Assembly: GCA_015063335.1 (NCBI GenBank)
Contig: SVUH01000036.1
Location: forward strand, 1-13,246
Direction: 5' to 3'
DNA length: 13,246 bases
Origin: Oscillospiraceae bacterium
GTDB lineage: Bacteria > Bacillota_A > Clostridia > Oscillospirales > CAG-272
Shown: one piece after another, positions 6,451-13,246 of the stretch
Layout of the letters: the number at the start of each line of letters is the position of its first letter
How positions within the stretch are numbered: the stretch's first letter is position 1
Translations under genes and position numbers: made by a program
The notes under the pieces: generated by a model
What the model was told of the DNA's origin: nothing
Database searches by the model: none
Seen by the model: only the letters and a program-made list of their open reading frames with translations

Positions 6451-7152
6451 TTAAATACCAAAAAGCTTGAGCGCCTCGCGTGCGGCATTCTGTTCTGCCT
6501 CGCGCTTGGATTTTCCAACTCCGCGCCCAATAAGATTTGAGTTAAGTCTGACCTCAACCTCAAATTCCTTTGCGTGATCGGGACCGCTTTCTCCTACAAC
6601 TGTATAGGTAGGAGTCATTCCGTCGCTGACCTGTGTGAGCTGCTGAAGCTCGGTTTTAGCATCGGAGTAAAGCATGCTCTCGCCATTGTCTATCTGATTT
6701 TTGATTATAGGTATCAAAAACTCTCTGACTCTGTCAATTCCGTCCTCACCCGCATCAAGAAATATTGCGGCAAGGAGTGCTTCAAACGCATCTTCAAGAA
6801 TGGACTGACGGTTGCGGTTCTTTTCCTCTCCGTGTCCAAGATACAGATAATCTCCAAGTCCTATCTTTCTAGCATAGCTCGCGAGGGCCTGTGACTGAAC
6901 GAGAGCCGCTCTCATGTGGGTAAGATCCCCCTCGGGAAGAGCTGCATATTTGGTAAACAGGTACTCACTTGTAACCAAGGACAGAACGGAATCTCCGAGA
7001 AACTCAAGTCTCTCGTTGCAAACGGCGTCCATTTTTCTTGCCTTAAGCTCGTGCGCGTAGGATGAGTGAGTCAACGCCTCAAAAAGCAGTTTTTTATTTT
7101 TAAACGTATAGCCTATTGCTTTTTCAAGAGCATTAATATCCGTCCTTTGCAT
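6451..7152 (-). CDS. rnc: Ribonuclease III
   Basis: RNase III cleaves double-stranded RNA, including rRNA precursors, as a homodimer. The 233-residue product has the full bacterial architecture. The catalytic domain (about 1-150) carries the signature NERLEFLGDSVL at 46-57 and the metal-binding residues Glu47, Glu50, Asp54, Asp121 and Glu124 (in LEDAFEALLAAIF). A double-stranded-RNA-binding domain follows at about 158-231, ending GKSKREAEQNAAREAL. The ATG at 7152-7150 is preceded by AAAAGGAG, which overlaps the end of trmFO; the gap is 12 nt, so translation is likely coupled. It is the last gene of the five-gene unit. In many Firmicutes rnc sits beside smc/ftsY or acpP instead, so this location is a lineage-specific arrangement. 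Confidence 0.97.
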   Translation of the reverse strand: MQRTDINALEKAIGYTFKNKKLLFEALTHSSYAHELKARKMDAVCNERLEFLGDSVLSLVTSEYLFTKYAALPEGDLTHMRAALVQSQALASYARKIGLGDYLYLGHGEEKNRNRQSILEDAFEALLAAIFLDAGEDGIDRVREFLIPIIKNQIDNGESMLYSDAKTELQQLTQVSDGMTPTYTVVGESGPDHAKEFEVEVRLNSNLIGRGVGKSKREAEQNAAREALKLFGI

Positions 7153-7164
7153 CTTCTTCTCCTT

Positions 7165-8493
7165 TTAAAGTATTTTATCCAACATCTCGCCTATCGTCAG
7201 AAGCGAGCGCTCGGCGTATTTTTCATATTTCGCTATTTTTCCGCCCTTAACTCTCATGGGGAGCGACTCGATTATACCAAAGTTTGCGTTCATTGGGCAA
7301 AACTCACCGTTTCCGCCCTCCGACACGTAGTGCGCCATAGCGCCTATCATGGTAGTTCTCGGGAATACGGTCTTTTCCTCGCCAAGTGCGAGTGCCGCCG
7401 CGTTAAGTCCCGCAACAAATCCCGAGCCCGTCGATTCGATATATCCCTCGACTCCCGTCATCTGTCCGGCAAAGAAAATGTTTTCCTTATCCCTCATAGC
7501 ATAGGTAGCGTCAAGCTTGCCCGGTGAATTTATATACGTGTTTCTGTGCATAACTCCGTAGCGCAAAAATTCCGCATTTTCAAGTCCGGGTATCATTCTG
7601 AATACCCTTCTCTGCTCGGGAAAGGTAAGATGCGTCTGAAATCCGACGAGATTATACATGCTTCCCTCGTCGTTTTCTCTGCGAAGCTGAACTACCGCGT
7701 GCGACTTACTTCCCGTTCGCTTGTCCACCAAGCCGACAGGCTTCAAGGGGCCGAAAAGAAGCGTGTCGCGTCCGCGTCTTGCCATGACCTCAACGGGCAT
7801 ACAGCCCTCAAAAACCTTGATATTTTTTTGCTCCTCTTTGTCAAATTCTTTAAGAGGCGCCTCATTCGCGCTGACAAGCGCCTCCCAAAAGGCGTTGTAC
7901 TGCTCCTCGTTCATGGGGCAATTGATGTAATCCGCATCGCCCTTATCGTATCGAGAGGCAAAAAACGCCACGTCCATGTTTATGGTCTGCGCGTCCACAA
8001 TGGGAGCCGCCGCATCAAAGAAATGAAGTCCCTCTCCTACGAGCTCTCGGCTTATATACTGCGCAAAAGCATCGGACGTCAAGGGCCCCGTTGCAATAAC
8101 GGTAATTTCTCCCTCAATAAGCTCTGTCACCTCGCCCGAAACGACAGTTATATTCTCATTTTCTCTTATTTTTTTCGTAATATACGCGGAAAACTTATCT
8201 CTGTCAACTGCGAGCGCCGAGCCTGCGGGCACTCTCGTAGCGTCTGCTGCCTCCATAATAAGAGATCCCATGCGGCGAAGCTCCTCTTTAAGCAAGCCGA
8301 CCGCATTTGTGGTGCTGTCCGAGCGCAGAGAGTTAGAGCAAACGAGCTCTGCAAAATTCTTTGAATGATGTGCGGGGGTATATTTTTCGGGCTTCATCTC
8401 GTATAGCCTTACCTTTATACCCCTTTTAGCTATCTGCCAAGCCGCCTCGCAGCCGGCAAGCCCCGCACCAAAAACGTTAACCGTTTTTTCCAT
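7165..8493 (-). CDS. trmFO: FAD/folate-dependent tRNA (uracil-54-C5)-methyltransferase
   Basis: TrmFO makes 5-methyluridine at position 54 in the T loop of tRNA, using methylenetetrahydrofolate as carbon donor and FAD. The 442 residues match the family length. The FAD-binding motif [10 protein letters not shown] lies at 9-18, followed by YEMKP (31-35) and [11 protein letters not shown]. Cys52 and Cys231 ([14 protein letters not shown]) correspond to the two cysteines considered catalytic in the Bacillus enzyme. [20 protein letters not shown] near the C-terminal third is also characteristic. The start ATG (8493-8491) shares one base with the topA stop (TAATG), with GGAGAT just upstream, so the two are probably translationally coupled. 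The topA-trmFO order is common in Firmicutes. Confidence 0.97.
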   Translation of the reverse strand: MEKTVNVFGAGLAGCEAAWQIAKRGIKVRLYEMKPEKYTPAHHSKNFAELVCSNSLRSDSTTNAVGLLKEELRRMGSLIMEAADATRVPAGSALAVDRDKFSAYITKKIRENENITVVSGEVTELIEGEITVIATGPLTSDAFAQYISRELVGEGLHFFDAAAPIVDAQTINMDVAFFASRYDKGDADYINCPMNEEQYNAFWEALVSANEAPLKEFDKEEQKNIKVFEGCMPVEVMARRGRDTLLFGPLKPVGLVDKRTGSKSHAVVQLRRENDEGSMYNLVGFQTHLTFPEQRRVFRMIPGLENAEFLRYGVMHRNTYINSPGKLDATYAMRDKENIFFAGQMTGVEGYIESTGSGFVAGLNAAALALGEEKTVFPRTTMIGAMAHYVSEGGNGEFCPMNANFGIIESLPMRVKGGKIAKYEKYAERSLLTIGEMLDKIL

Positions 8494-10790
8494 TATTCAT
8501 TATCTCCGTTTGCCGATGCCACGTAGGGCTTTTTGAACGAGCAACCGGATTTCTTACAAACGAGAGTGGGCTGTCCCTTCTTGCGGTAAAGCATCTCTCC
8601 GCACTGAGGACACTTTTCGTTCGTGGGAAGATCCCAAGATGAAAAATCACAGTCGGGATACTTCTCGCAGCTATAAAATACTGTCTTATTGCGTCCCGTT
8701 TTCATAACTATCTTCGAGCCGCACTTAGGACAAGGAACGCCTATGTCGCGCGTTTTCTGCTTGGTGAAATCACATTCGGGATAACGCACGCAAGCGAAGA
8801 AAGAGCCATAGCGTCCGCTTCTCTGAACCATATCAGAGCCACACTTCTCACACTTGAAGTCAGCGATAACAACCTTCTTTTCCTCGGTTGCGCTTTCCTC
8901 ACTGTCCGTATCTACGGTCTTTGTGAGAGGCTTTGTGTTGCGGCAGGTCGGATAGTTCGGACAAGCGGCAAACTTACCGTATCTTCCGTTCTTTATGACC
9001 ATACGGCTTCCGCACTTATCGCAGATTATGTCAGTCTCCTCAACGGGAACCTCGACCTCCTCAGAGGCCATCTTCACGTTAGCCGCGTCAAGCTCCTTTT
9101 CAAATCCTCCCCAGAACTCGGAAAGAACGCTGTTCATTTCCACTCCGCCGTTTTCTATGCTATCGAGTCTGTCCTCCATGTGAGCGGTAAACGCATAGTC
9201 GACTATATCAGGGAAGCTCTCCTTCATGAGCTTGTTCGTAAGCTCACCCGTAGGCGTGGGAACAAGCGACTTGCCCTCGCGCTTTACGTAGTTACGGGTA
9301 ATGATAGTTGTAATGATCGTAGCAAACGTACTCGGACGTCCTATACCCTTTTCCTCAAGGAACTTGATAAGAGATGCGTCGTTGTATCTCGCGGGCGGCT
9401 CGGTAAAGTGCTTTGCAGGGTCAGTTGAAACAAGAGCTACCTTCTGTCCCTCCTTAATGTCGGGCAGACGGATATTTCTCTGCTCTCTTACCTCGTCGGC
9501 AGCGCGGACGGTATCCTCCTCGCTTTCCTCATAAACCGCCATATATCCCTGGAAATCAACGGTATATCCGCTAGTTCTGAAAACGTAGCCTGCCGCCTCG
9601 AAATCAGCCGTAACGGTCGAAAGCACCGCGCTTTCCATTTGGCTTGCTATAAATCTCTCCCAGATAAGCTTATAGAGCTTAAACTGGTCATTTGTCACGT
9701 ACTTTCTTATTTTTGCGGGTTCGAGGTCGATGCGCGAGGGTCTTATTGCCTCGTGCGCGTCCTGCGCGCCTGCCTTTTGCTTGTAGCTTCTTGCTGTTGA
9801 GGGATAGTACTTATCGCCAAACTTTTCGCCGATATAGACTCTTGCCTCCTCCTGTGCCTGTGCGGAAACTCTCTGTGAGTCGGTACGCATGTAGGTTATA
9901 AGACCTTGAACGCCGCCGTTCTCTGAACCAACGTTAACACCCTCGTAAAGCTCCTGCGCTATACGCATGATCTTCTGCGACTGGAATCCGAGCTTCTTTG
10001 CTGCTTCCTGCTGCATGGTGGACGTGGTAAAGGGAGGCGCGGGAAGCTTCTTTTTCTTGGACTTACGAACCGAGCTCACGCTGAAATCGGAAGCGCTTAC
10101 CGCATTTACGACCTTCATAGCGTCCTCTTCGCATTTGAGCTTCATCTTGCCCTTGGCGTTGCCATAAAAGCGAACTGTAAATTCCTGATTATCAGATGCG
10201 CAAAGCGTTGCGTCAACAGTCCAGTACTCAACGGGCTTGAATGCTCTTATCTCCTCCTCACGCTCAACGATAATTCTAGTCGCTACCGACTGAACGCGTC
10301 CTGCGGAAAGACCGCTTCTTACGTGCTTCCAAAGGAACGGAGAAAGCTTGTATCCCACTATTCTGTCGAGAATTCTTCTCGCCTGCTGGGAGTTTACGAG
10401 ATCCATATCAATAGCTCTCGGCTCCTTGATTGCCGCCTTAACAGCCGGTTTGGTGATCTCATTGAAGGTTACACGGAGCGTGTTTTCGGGCTTTATGCCG
10501 AGCGCCGTTGCCAGATGCCAAGAAATTGCCTCTCCCTCGCGGTCAGGGTCGGTTGCGAGGAATATCTTATTTGCATTCTTTGCTTCCTTCTTTATGTCCT
10601 TGATAAGATCGCCCTTGCCTCTTATGTTTATATAATGAGCCTCAAAGCCGTTCTCGATATCAACTCCAAGCTTGCTCTTGGGAAGATCTCTTACGTGTCC
10701 CTTAGATGCGATCACCTTGTAGTTCGTTCCGAGATAGCCCTTAATTGTAGCGGCCTTGGAGGGTGATTCCACTATAACAAGATTTGCCAT
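8493..10790 (-). CDS. topA: DNA topoisomerase I (type IA)
   Basis: TopA relaxes negative supercoils by transient cleavage of one DNA strand. The 765-residue protein begins with a Toprim domain: VESPSK with Glu8, and the metal-binding DPDREGE at 81-87. The central fold has [12 protein letters not shown] (159-170) and the active-site tyrosine Tyr300 in [10 protein letters not shown]. The C-terminus carries four zinc-ribbon modules beginning at about Cys590, 647, 687 and 727, each of the form CxxCG...C...C; the last is shorter and looks less regular. The ATG at 10790-10788 is preceded by GAAAGGA. It starts 37 nt after dprA and overlaps trmFO by one base. Confidence 0.98.
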   Translation of the reverse strand: MANLVIVESPSKAATIKGYLGTNYKVIASKGHVRDLPKSKLGVDIENGFEAHYINIRGKGDLIKDIKKEAKNANKIFLATDPDREGEAISWHLATALGIKPENTLRVTFNEITKPAVKAAIKEPRAIDMDLVNSQQARRILDRIVGYKLSPFLWKHVRSGLSAGRVQSVATRIIVEREEEIRAFKPVEYWTVDATLCASDNQEFTVRFYGNAKGKMKLKCEEDAMKVVNAVSASDFSVSSVRKSKKKKLPAPPFTTSTMQQEAAKKLGFQSQKIMRIAQELYEGVNVGSENGGVQGLITYMRTDSQRVSAQAQEEARVYIGEKFGDKYYPSTARSYKQKAGAQDAHEAIRPSRIDLEPAKIRKYVTNDQFKLYKLIWERFIASQMESAVLSTVTADFEAAGYVFRTSGYTVDFQGYMAVYEESEEDTVRAADEVREQRNIRLPDIKEGQKVALVSTDPAKHFTEPPARYNDASLIKFLEEKGIGRPSTFATIITTIITRNYVKREGKSLVPTPTGELTNKLMKESFPDIVDYAFTAHMEDRLDSIENGGVEMNSVLSEFWGGFEKELDAANVKMASEEVEVPVEETDIICDKCGSRMVIKNGRYGKFAACPNYPTCRNTKPLTKTVDTDSEESATEEKKVVIADFKCEKCGSDMVQRSGRYGSFFACVRYPECDFTKQKTRDIGVPCPKCGSKIVMKTGRNKTVFYSCEKYPDCDFSSWDLPTNEKCPQCGEMLYRKKGQPTLVCKKSGCSFKKPYVASANGDNE

Positions 10791-10827
10791 ATATTTTTCC
10801 TTTCAATGTTCTTTATGTCCTCGGCAC

Positions 10828-12114
10828 TCACGCCTGCTTTTTGTAAGCTCCTCCCGGCTGGGAGATTATGAGTCCCGATATTTCAAGTAACGTAAGCGAC
10901 GTTATTACGTCCCGTATGTCCGCGCCGCGCGATGCTATATCGTCGGGCACAAAAGCCACACCGTCAGGGATCAGAGAATATATCTCTCTGGTCTTAACGT
11001 CAAGTGTTTGCAGAATACTCTTATCAAGCGTGTTATTCACAGCTTGTGTGTTTACCTGTGCGTTCTGCGCCTCGGTAGGCTCTTCTGATTTTTCATTTTC
11101 CGCCTTTTCGGACTCTGCGTCGTATCTTCCGCGATAAAAAACGTCCGATACTCCGTACTCCTTGAGCGTTCTTTCGTCAAAGTCGGAATGCTTGGTTGCC
11201 CACGCAAGCCTTTTGAAATTAAAGGTGTCGTGGTAAAGAAAATCGTAATGATTTATTAGGTCGTTTGCCGAGAGAACTACGTTCGCACCGCTTTGTATAA
11301 GTTCGTTCGGTCCTGTCGCCGTAGCCTCACCTATCTGCCCCGGCAAGGCAAAAAGCTCTCTGCCCTGAGAGATAGCTCTCGAAGCGGTTATCAGCGCGCC
11401 GCTTCGCTTTGGCGCCTCAACCACGAGCACTCCGTTTGACATACCGCTTATTATGCGATTTCTTATCGGAAAATTGTTCGGCAGAGGTCGTTCAAACGGC
11501 GGAAACTCGGATATTACCGCGCCGTGCTTTGCGATCTTGCGCATAAGCTTTGCGTGCTCCTTCGGATAGACCACAGAAAGTCCGCAACCGAGAACGGCAA
11601 CGGTTTCTCCACCCGCCTTAAGTGCCGCCGCGGCACAGACTCCGTCTATACCGAGCGCCATTCCGCTAACCACGCAAACTCTCGCCGCAGACAGCTCATA
11701 AGCTATTTTATACGCGGAGCGCTTTCCGTATTCGCTCATTTTTCTCGTGCCGACCATTCCAATACAAAGTCTTTGATCGACATTCGGGAGCTTTCCAAGA
11801 CAATAAAGCATTACGGGCGGGTTTTCGATAGTACGCAGACGCGCGGGATAGCGCTCGTCCGTGTATCCTATTACGTCTATTCCCTGCCTCTGACAGTATT
11901 TAAGATACTTATAAGAAAGCTCAAGCGATTTATCCGCAAGACGCTCCTTAGTTATAGTCTTAAGTCCCTCTATCTGCTCTATCTCCTCAGCCGACATTCT
12001 GTAAACGTCGTAAGGATCATCAAAGCTCGCAACAAAGCTTGGAAACTCCTTCGACGCGATGCCGAATTTCTCCGCAAGCCATATCCAATAGAGTGCGTTT
12101 TCGTCTTTTCTCAT
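10828..12114 (-). CDS. dprA: DNA-processing protein DprA (Smf)
   Basis: DprA binds single-stranded DNA and loads RecA during natural transformation; it is also kept widely in bacteria not known to be competent. The 428-residue protein has an N-terminal helical region (1-75), the Rossmann-like core with GMVGTRKMSEYG (119-130), SGMALGID (150-157), LPNNFPIRNRIISG (211-224) and SGALITASRAI (238-248), then an acidic linker rich in Glu, Asn and Gln (331-360) and a C-terminal winged-helix domain (about 365-425). The start is the ATG at 12114-12112: it overlaps the ysgA stop as ATGA and has AAGGGG just upstream. An in-frame ATG 10 codons earlier would run into ysgA without a better site. Second gene of the five-gene unit. 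Confidence 0.96.
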   Translation of the reverse strand: MRKDENALYWIWLAEKFGIASKEFPSFVASFDDPYDVYRMSAEEIEQIEGLKTITKERLADKSLELSYKYLKYCQRQGIDVIGYTDERYPARLRTIENPPVMLYCLGKLPNVDQRLCIGMVGTRKMSEYGKRSAYKIAYELSAARVCVVSGMALGIDGVCAAAALKAGGETVAVLGCGLSVVYPKEHAKLMRKIAKHGAVISEFPPFERPLPNNFPIRNRIISGMSNGVLVVEAPKRSGALITASRAISQGRELFALPGQIGEATATGPNELIQSGANVVLSANDLINHYDFLYHDTFNFKRLAWATKHSDFDERTLKEYGVSDVFYRGRYDAESEKAENEKSEEPTEAQNAQVNTQAVNNTLDKSILQTLDVKTREIYSLIPDGVAFVPDDIASRGADIRDVITSLTLLEISGLIISQPGGAYKKQA

Positions 12115-12935
12115 ATGCTTCCCCTTACTGTTTCCCAAATGCATATAGAAGCGGCAGCCGCCGCGTTGAGCGACTCAGCATCCTCACGCATGGGAATGAT
12201 AACACAGTCACTGCACGCACGTATCACACCGTCCGTAAGCCCGTGTCCCTCGTTTCCGATAACGAAGCAGTCGCCCGCCGCAAGTCTTATCTCACCGATA
12301 TTTCGGGAGTTCTCGGCAAGTGCGGTAGCATATACTCTGCGACCGTCGCCCACAAGCTCGCCAATGAAGCTCGGGAGCATTTCTGCCTCCACGCTTTGAG
12401 TGCGCATTTTAAATACCGCACCCATAGCGGCACGAATGGTCTTCGGATTATAAATATCGGCGCAATCGTCCGTAATTATAAGCCTGTCAATACCAAGCGC
12501 ATAGCAGCTTCGCATGACCGTTCCAAGGTTCCCGGGGTCTCGCAGGGACTCGGCAATAAGTATTTTTTTCTCCTTGCTCGGAATAAACTCTCCGACCTCG
12601 TGAAGTGAACTCAAAGCATGTGCGACGGTAATTACACCCTCGGGTGCTTTCTCCTCGCTCATCTTTTCGAAAACGGAGTCGCTGACCTCTAGGACAGTAT
12701 CGGGAGTTATTCTTCCCTCGGATAAAGCCGTGTCAACGACACGTCGAAGCACGTCGTTCATAGGGCTTTTGCAAACAACGTATTTGATTTTCACATCTGA
12801 CGAAAGAGCCTCTCCAAGAAGCTTGATCCCGTCAAAGCGGAAGAGTCCGCTTTCACGGCGATTTTTCTTTTCGGCAAGCCCGCATACGAACTTCACAAGC
12901 GGATTTTGCCTTGAGCTTATTACCTCTTTATTCAT
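12111..12935 (-). CDS. ysgA: SPOUT-family RNA 2'-O-methyltransferase (YsgA type)
   Basis: This is a TrmH/SpoU-class methyltransferase that uses S-adenosylmethionine to methylate the 2'-OH of an RNA nucleotide, most likely in 23S rRNA. Of its 274 residues, the first 110 form the substrate-binding domain (SSRQNPLVKFV, LFRFDGIKLLGEAL), and the rest is the knotted catalytic domain. Motif 1 is RDPGNLGTVMRS (132-143), motif 2 is FVIGNEGHGL (224-233), and motif 3 is IPMREDAESLNAAAAAS (247-263). The start is the ATG at 12935-12933 because AAAGGAGG (12949-12942) lies 6 nt before it; the ATG 8 codons upstream is itself in front of that site. Position next to rplT matches the neighbourhood of ysgA in Bacillus. 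The exact target nucleotide cannot be told. Confidence 0.92.
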   Translation of the reverse strand: MNKEVISSRQNPLVKFVCGLAEKKNRRESGLFRFDGIKLLGEALSSDVKIKYVVCKSPMNDVLRRVVDTALSEGRITPDTVLEVSDSVFEKMSEEKAPEGVITVAHALSSLHEVGEFIPSKEKKILIAESLRDPGNLGTVMRSCYALGIDRLIITDDCADIYNPKTIRAAMGAVFKMRTQSVEAEMLPSFIGELVGDGRRVYATALAENSRNIGEIRLAAGDCFVIGNEGHGLTDGVIRACSDCVIIPMREDAESLNAAAAASICIWETVRGSI

Positions 12936-12960
12936 ACGCGCGCCTCCTTTTTTACACAAA

Positions 12961-12986
12961 TAAAACCCCGTGAAAACGGGGTTTTA
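12961..12986 (-). terminator. Terminator after rplT, upstream of ysgA
   Basis: TAAAACCCCGT (12961-12971) and ACGGGGTTTTA (12976-12986) are exact reverse complements around a 4-base loop. On the minus strand the stem ends in TTTTA and continues TTTGTG, so the U-run is interrupted. It sits 9 nt after the rplT stop and only 12 nt before the ysgA ribosome binding site. Confidence 0.8.
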
Positions 12987-12995
12987 TAGCTCTGA

Positions 12996-13246
12996 TTAAA
13001 GAGCTGCTTTTGACTTTTCTGCGAGAGCTGCGAAAGCTTCCTTGTCGGAAACTGCGATCTCTGCGAGCATCTTACGGTTGAGATCGATGCCAGCGAGCTT
13101 AAGACCGTGCATAAAGGTAGAGTAGTTCATACCGTTTACCTTTGCCTGTGCGGAAATACGAGCGATCCACAGTCTGCGGAAATCTCTCTTCTTCATCTTT
13201 CTGCCGGCAAATGCATAGTTTCCGCTCTTGAGAACGGCTTGCTTTG
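12996..13246 (-). CDS. rplT: 50S ribosomal protein L20, C-terminal part (runs off right edge)
   Basis: L20 is a 23S rRNA-binding protein needed for early 50S assembly; in Bacillus it also represses its own infC-rpmI-rplT operon. The visible part reads [20 protein letters not shown] and continues [19 protein letters not shown], the strongly conserved L20 core, down to the stop at 12998-12996 after EKSKAAL. The frame is open to the window edge, so the ATG at 13196 is internal, not the start. The first 30-35 residues, and presumably infC and rpmI, lie outside the window. A terminator follows 9 nt after the stop. Confidence 0.97.
   Translation of the reverse strand, partial: KQAVLKSGNYAFAGRKMKKRDFRRLWIARISAQAKVNGMNYSTFMHGLKLAGIDLNRKMLAEIAVSDKEAFAALAEKSKAAL

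Noticed and set aside
7546..8364. Long open frame (272 codons) on the plus strand opposite trmFO
   Set aside because: Product is rich in Arg, His, Ser and Cys with no domain, and the opposite strand is an intact trmFO.
11524..12399. Long open frame (291 codons) on the plus strand opposite dprA and ysgA
   Set aside because: It is antisense to two well-conserved overlapping genes, has no recognisable motif and no ribosome binding site; it is a reading-frame shadow.

Overview
This window looks like a chromosomal segment of an endospore-forming member of the Clostridia (Firmicutes/Bacillota), probably a gut-type Oscillospiraceae or Christensenellales relative; that placement is inference. Two sporulation genes (spoVM and a spoVAF-like gene), strong AGGAGG ribosome binding sites, TTGAnn/TATAAT promoters and a Firmicutes-style gene order (rplT next to a YsgA-type methyltransferase; dprA-topA-trmFO) all point that way. 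No mobile element, CRISPR array, tRNA or rRNA was seen.

Layout. Bases 1-1074 (minus strand) hold the start of the S10 ribosomal-protein operon: a strong promoter near 1081-1109, a leader of about 330 nt with several mutually exclusive helices, rpsJ (GTG start), and the first 95 codons of rplC, which runs off the left edge. Bases 1110-1303 are AT-rich and appear non-coding. Bases 1318-3933 (minus) hold a degenerate asparagine-synthase-like gene followed by a spoVAF-like germination membrane protein and its terminator. Bases 4050-4361 (plus) hold a divergent two-gene unit: a 53-aa hydrophobic protein and a 26-aa SpoVM, ending in a perfect palindromic terminator. Bases 4392-6425 (plus) carry a YgiQ-family radical SAM gene with its own extended -10 promoter, and share a bidirectional terminator with the convergent rnc. 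Bases 6451-12935 (minus) are a compact five-gene unit, ysgA-dprA-topA-trmFO-rnc, joined by ATGA and TAATG overlaps or very short gaps. Bases 12961-13246 hold the 3' part of rplT and its terminator.

How the genes relate. Both ends are ribosomal-protein operons. The five-gene unit handles nucleic acids: rRNA/tRNA methylation, single-strand DNA handling, supercoil relaxation and double-stranded RNA cleavage. It has almost no room for its own promoter downstream of the rplT terminator, so it may depend on readthrough. The central block is sporulation-related: SpoVM marks the forespore surface for coat assembly and the SpoVAF-like protein acts at germination, which makes the neighbouring 53-aa membrane protein and the inactive-looking asparagine-synthase homologue candidates for undescribed spore roles. 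The observations most worth checking are the structured S10 leader, spoVM and its small partner, the degenerate amidotransferase-like protein, and a hairpin abutting the rplC ribosome binding site.
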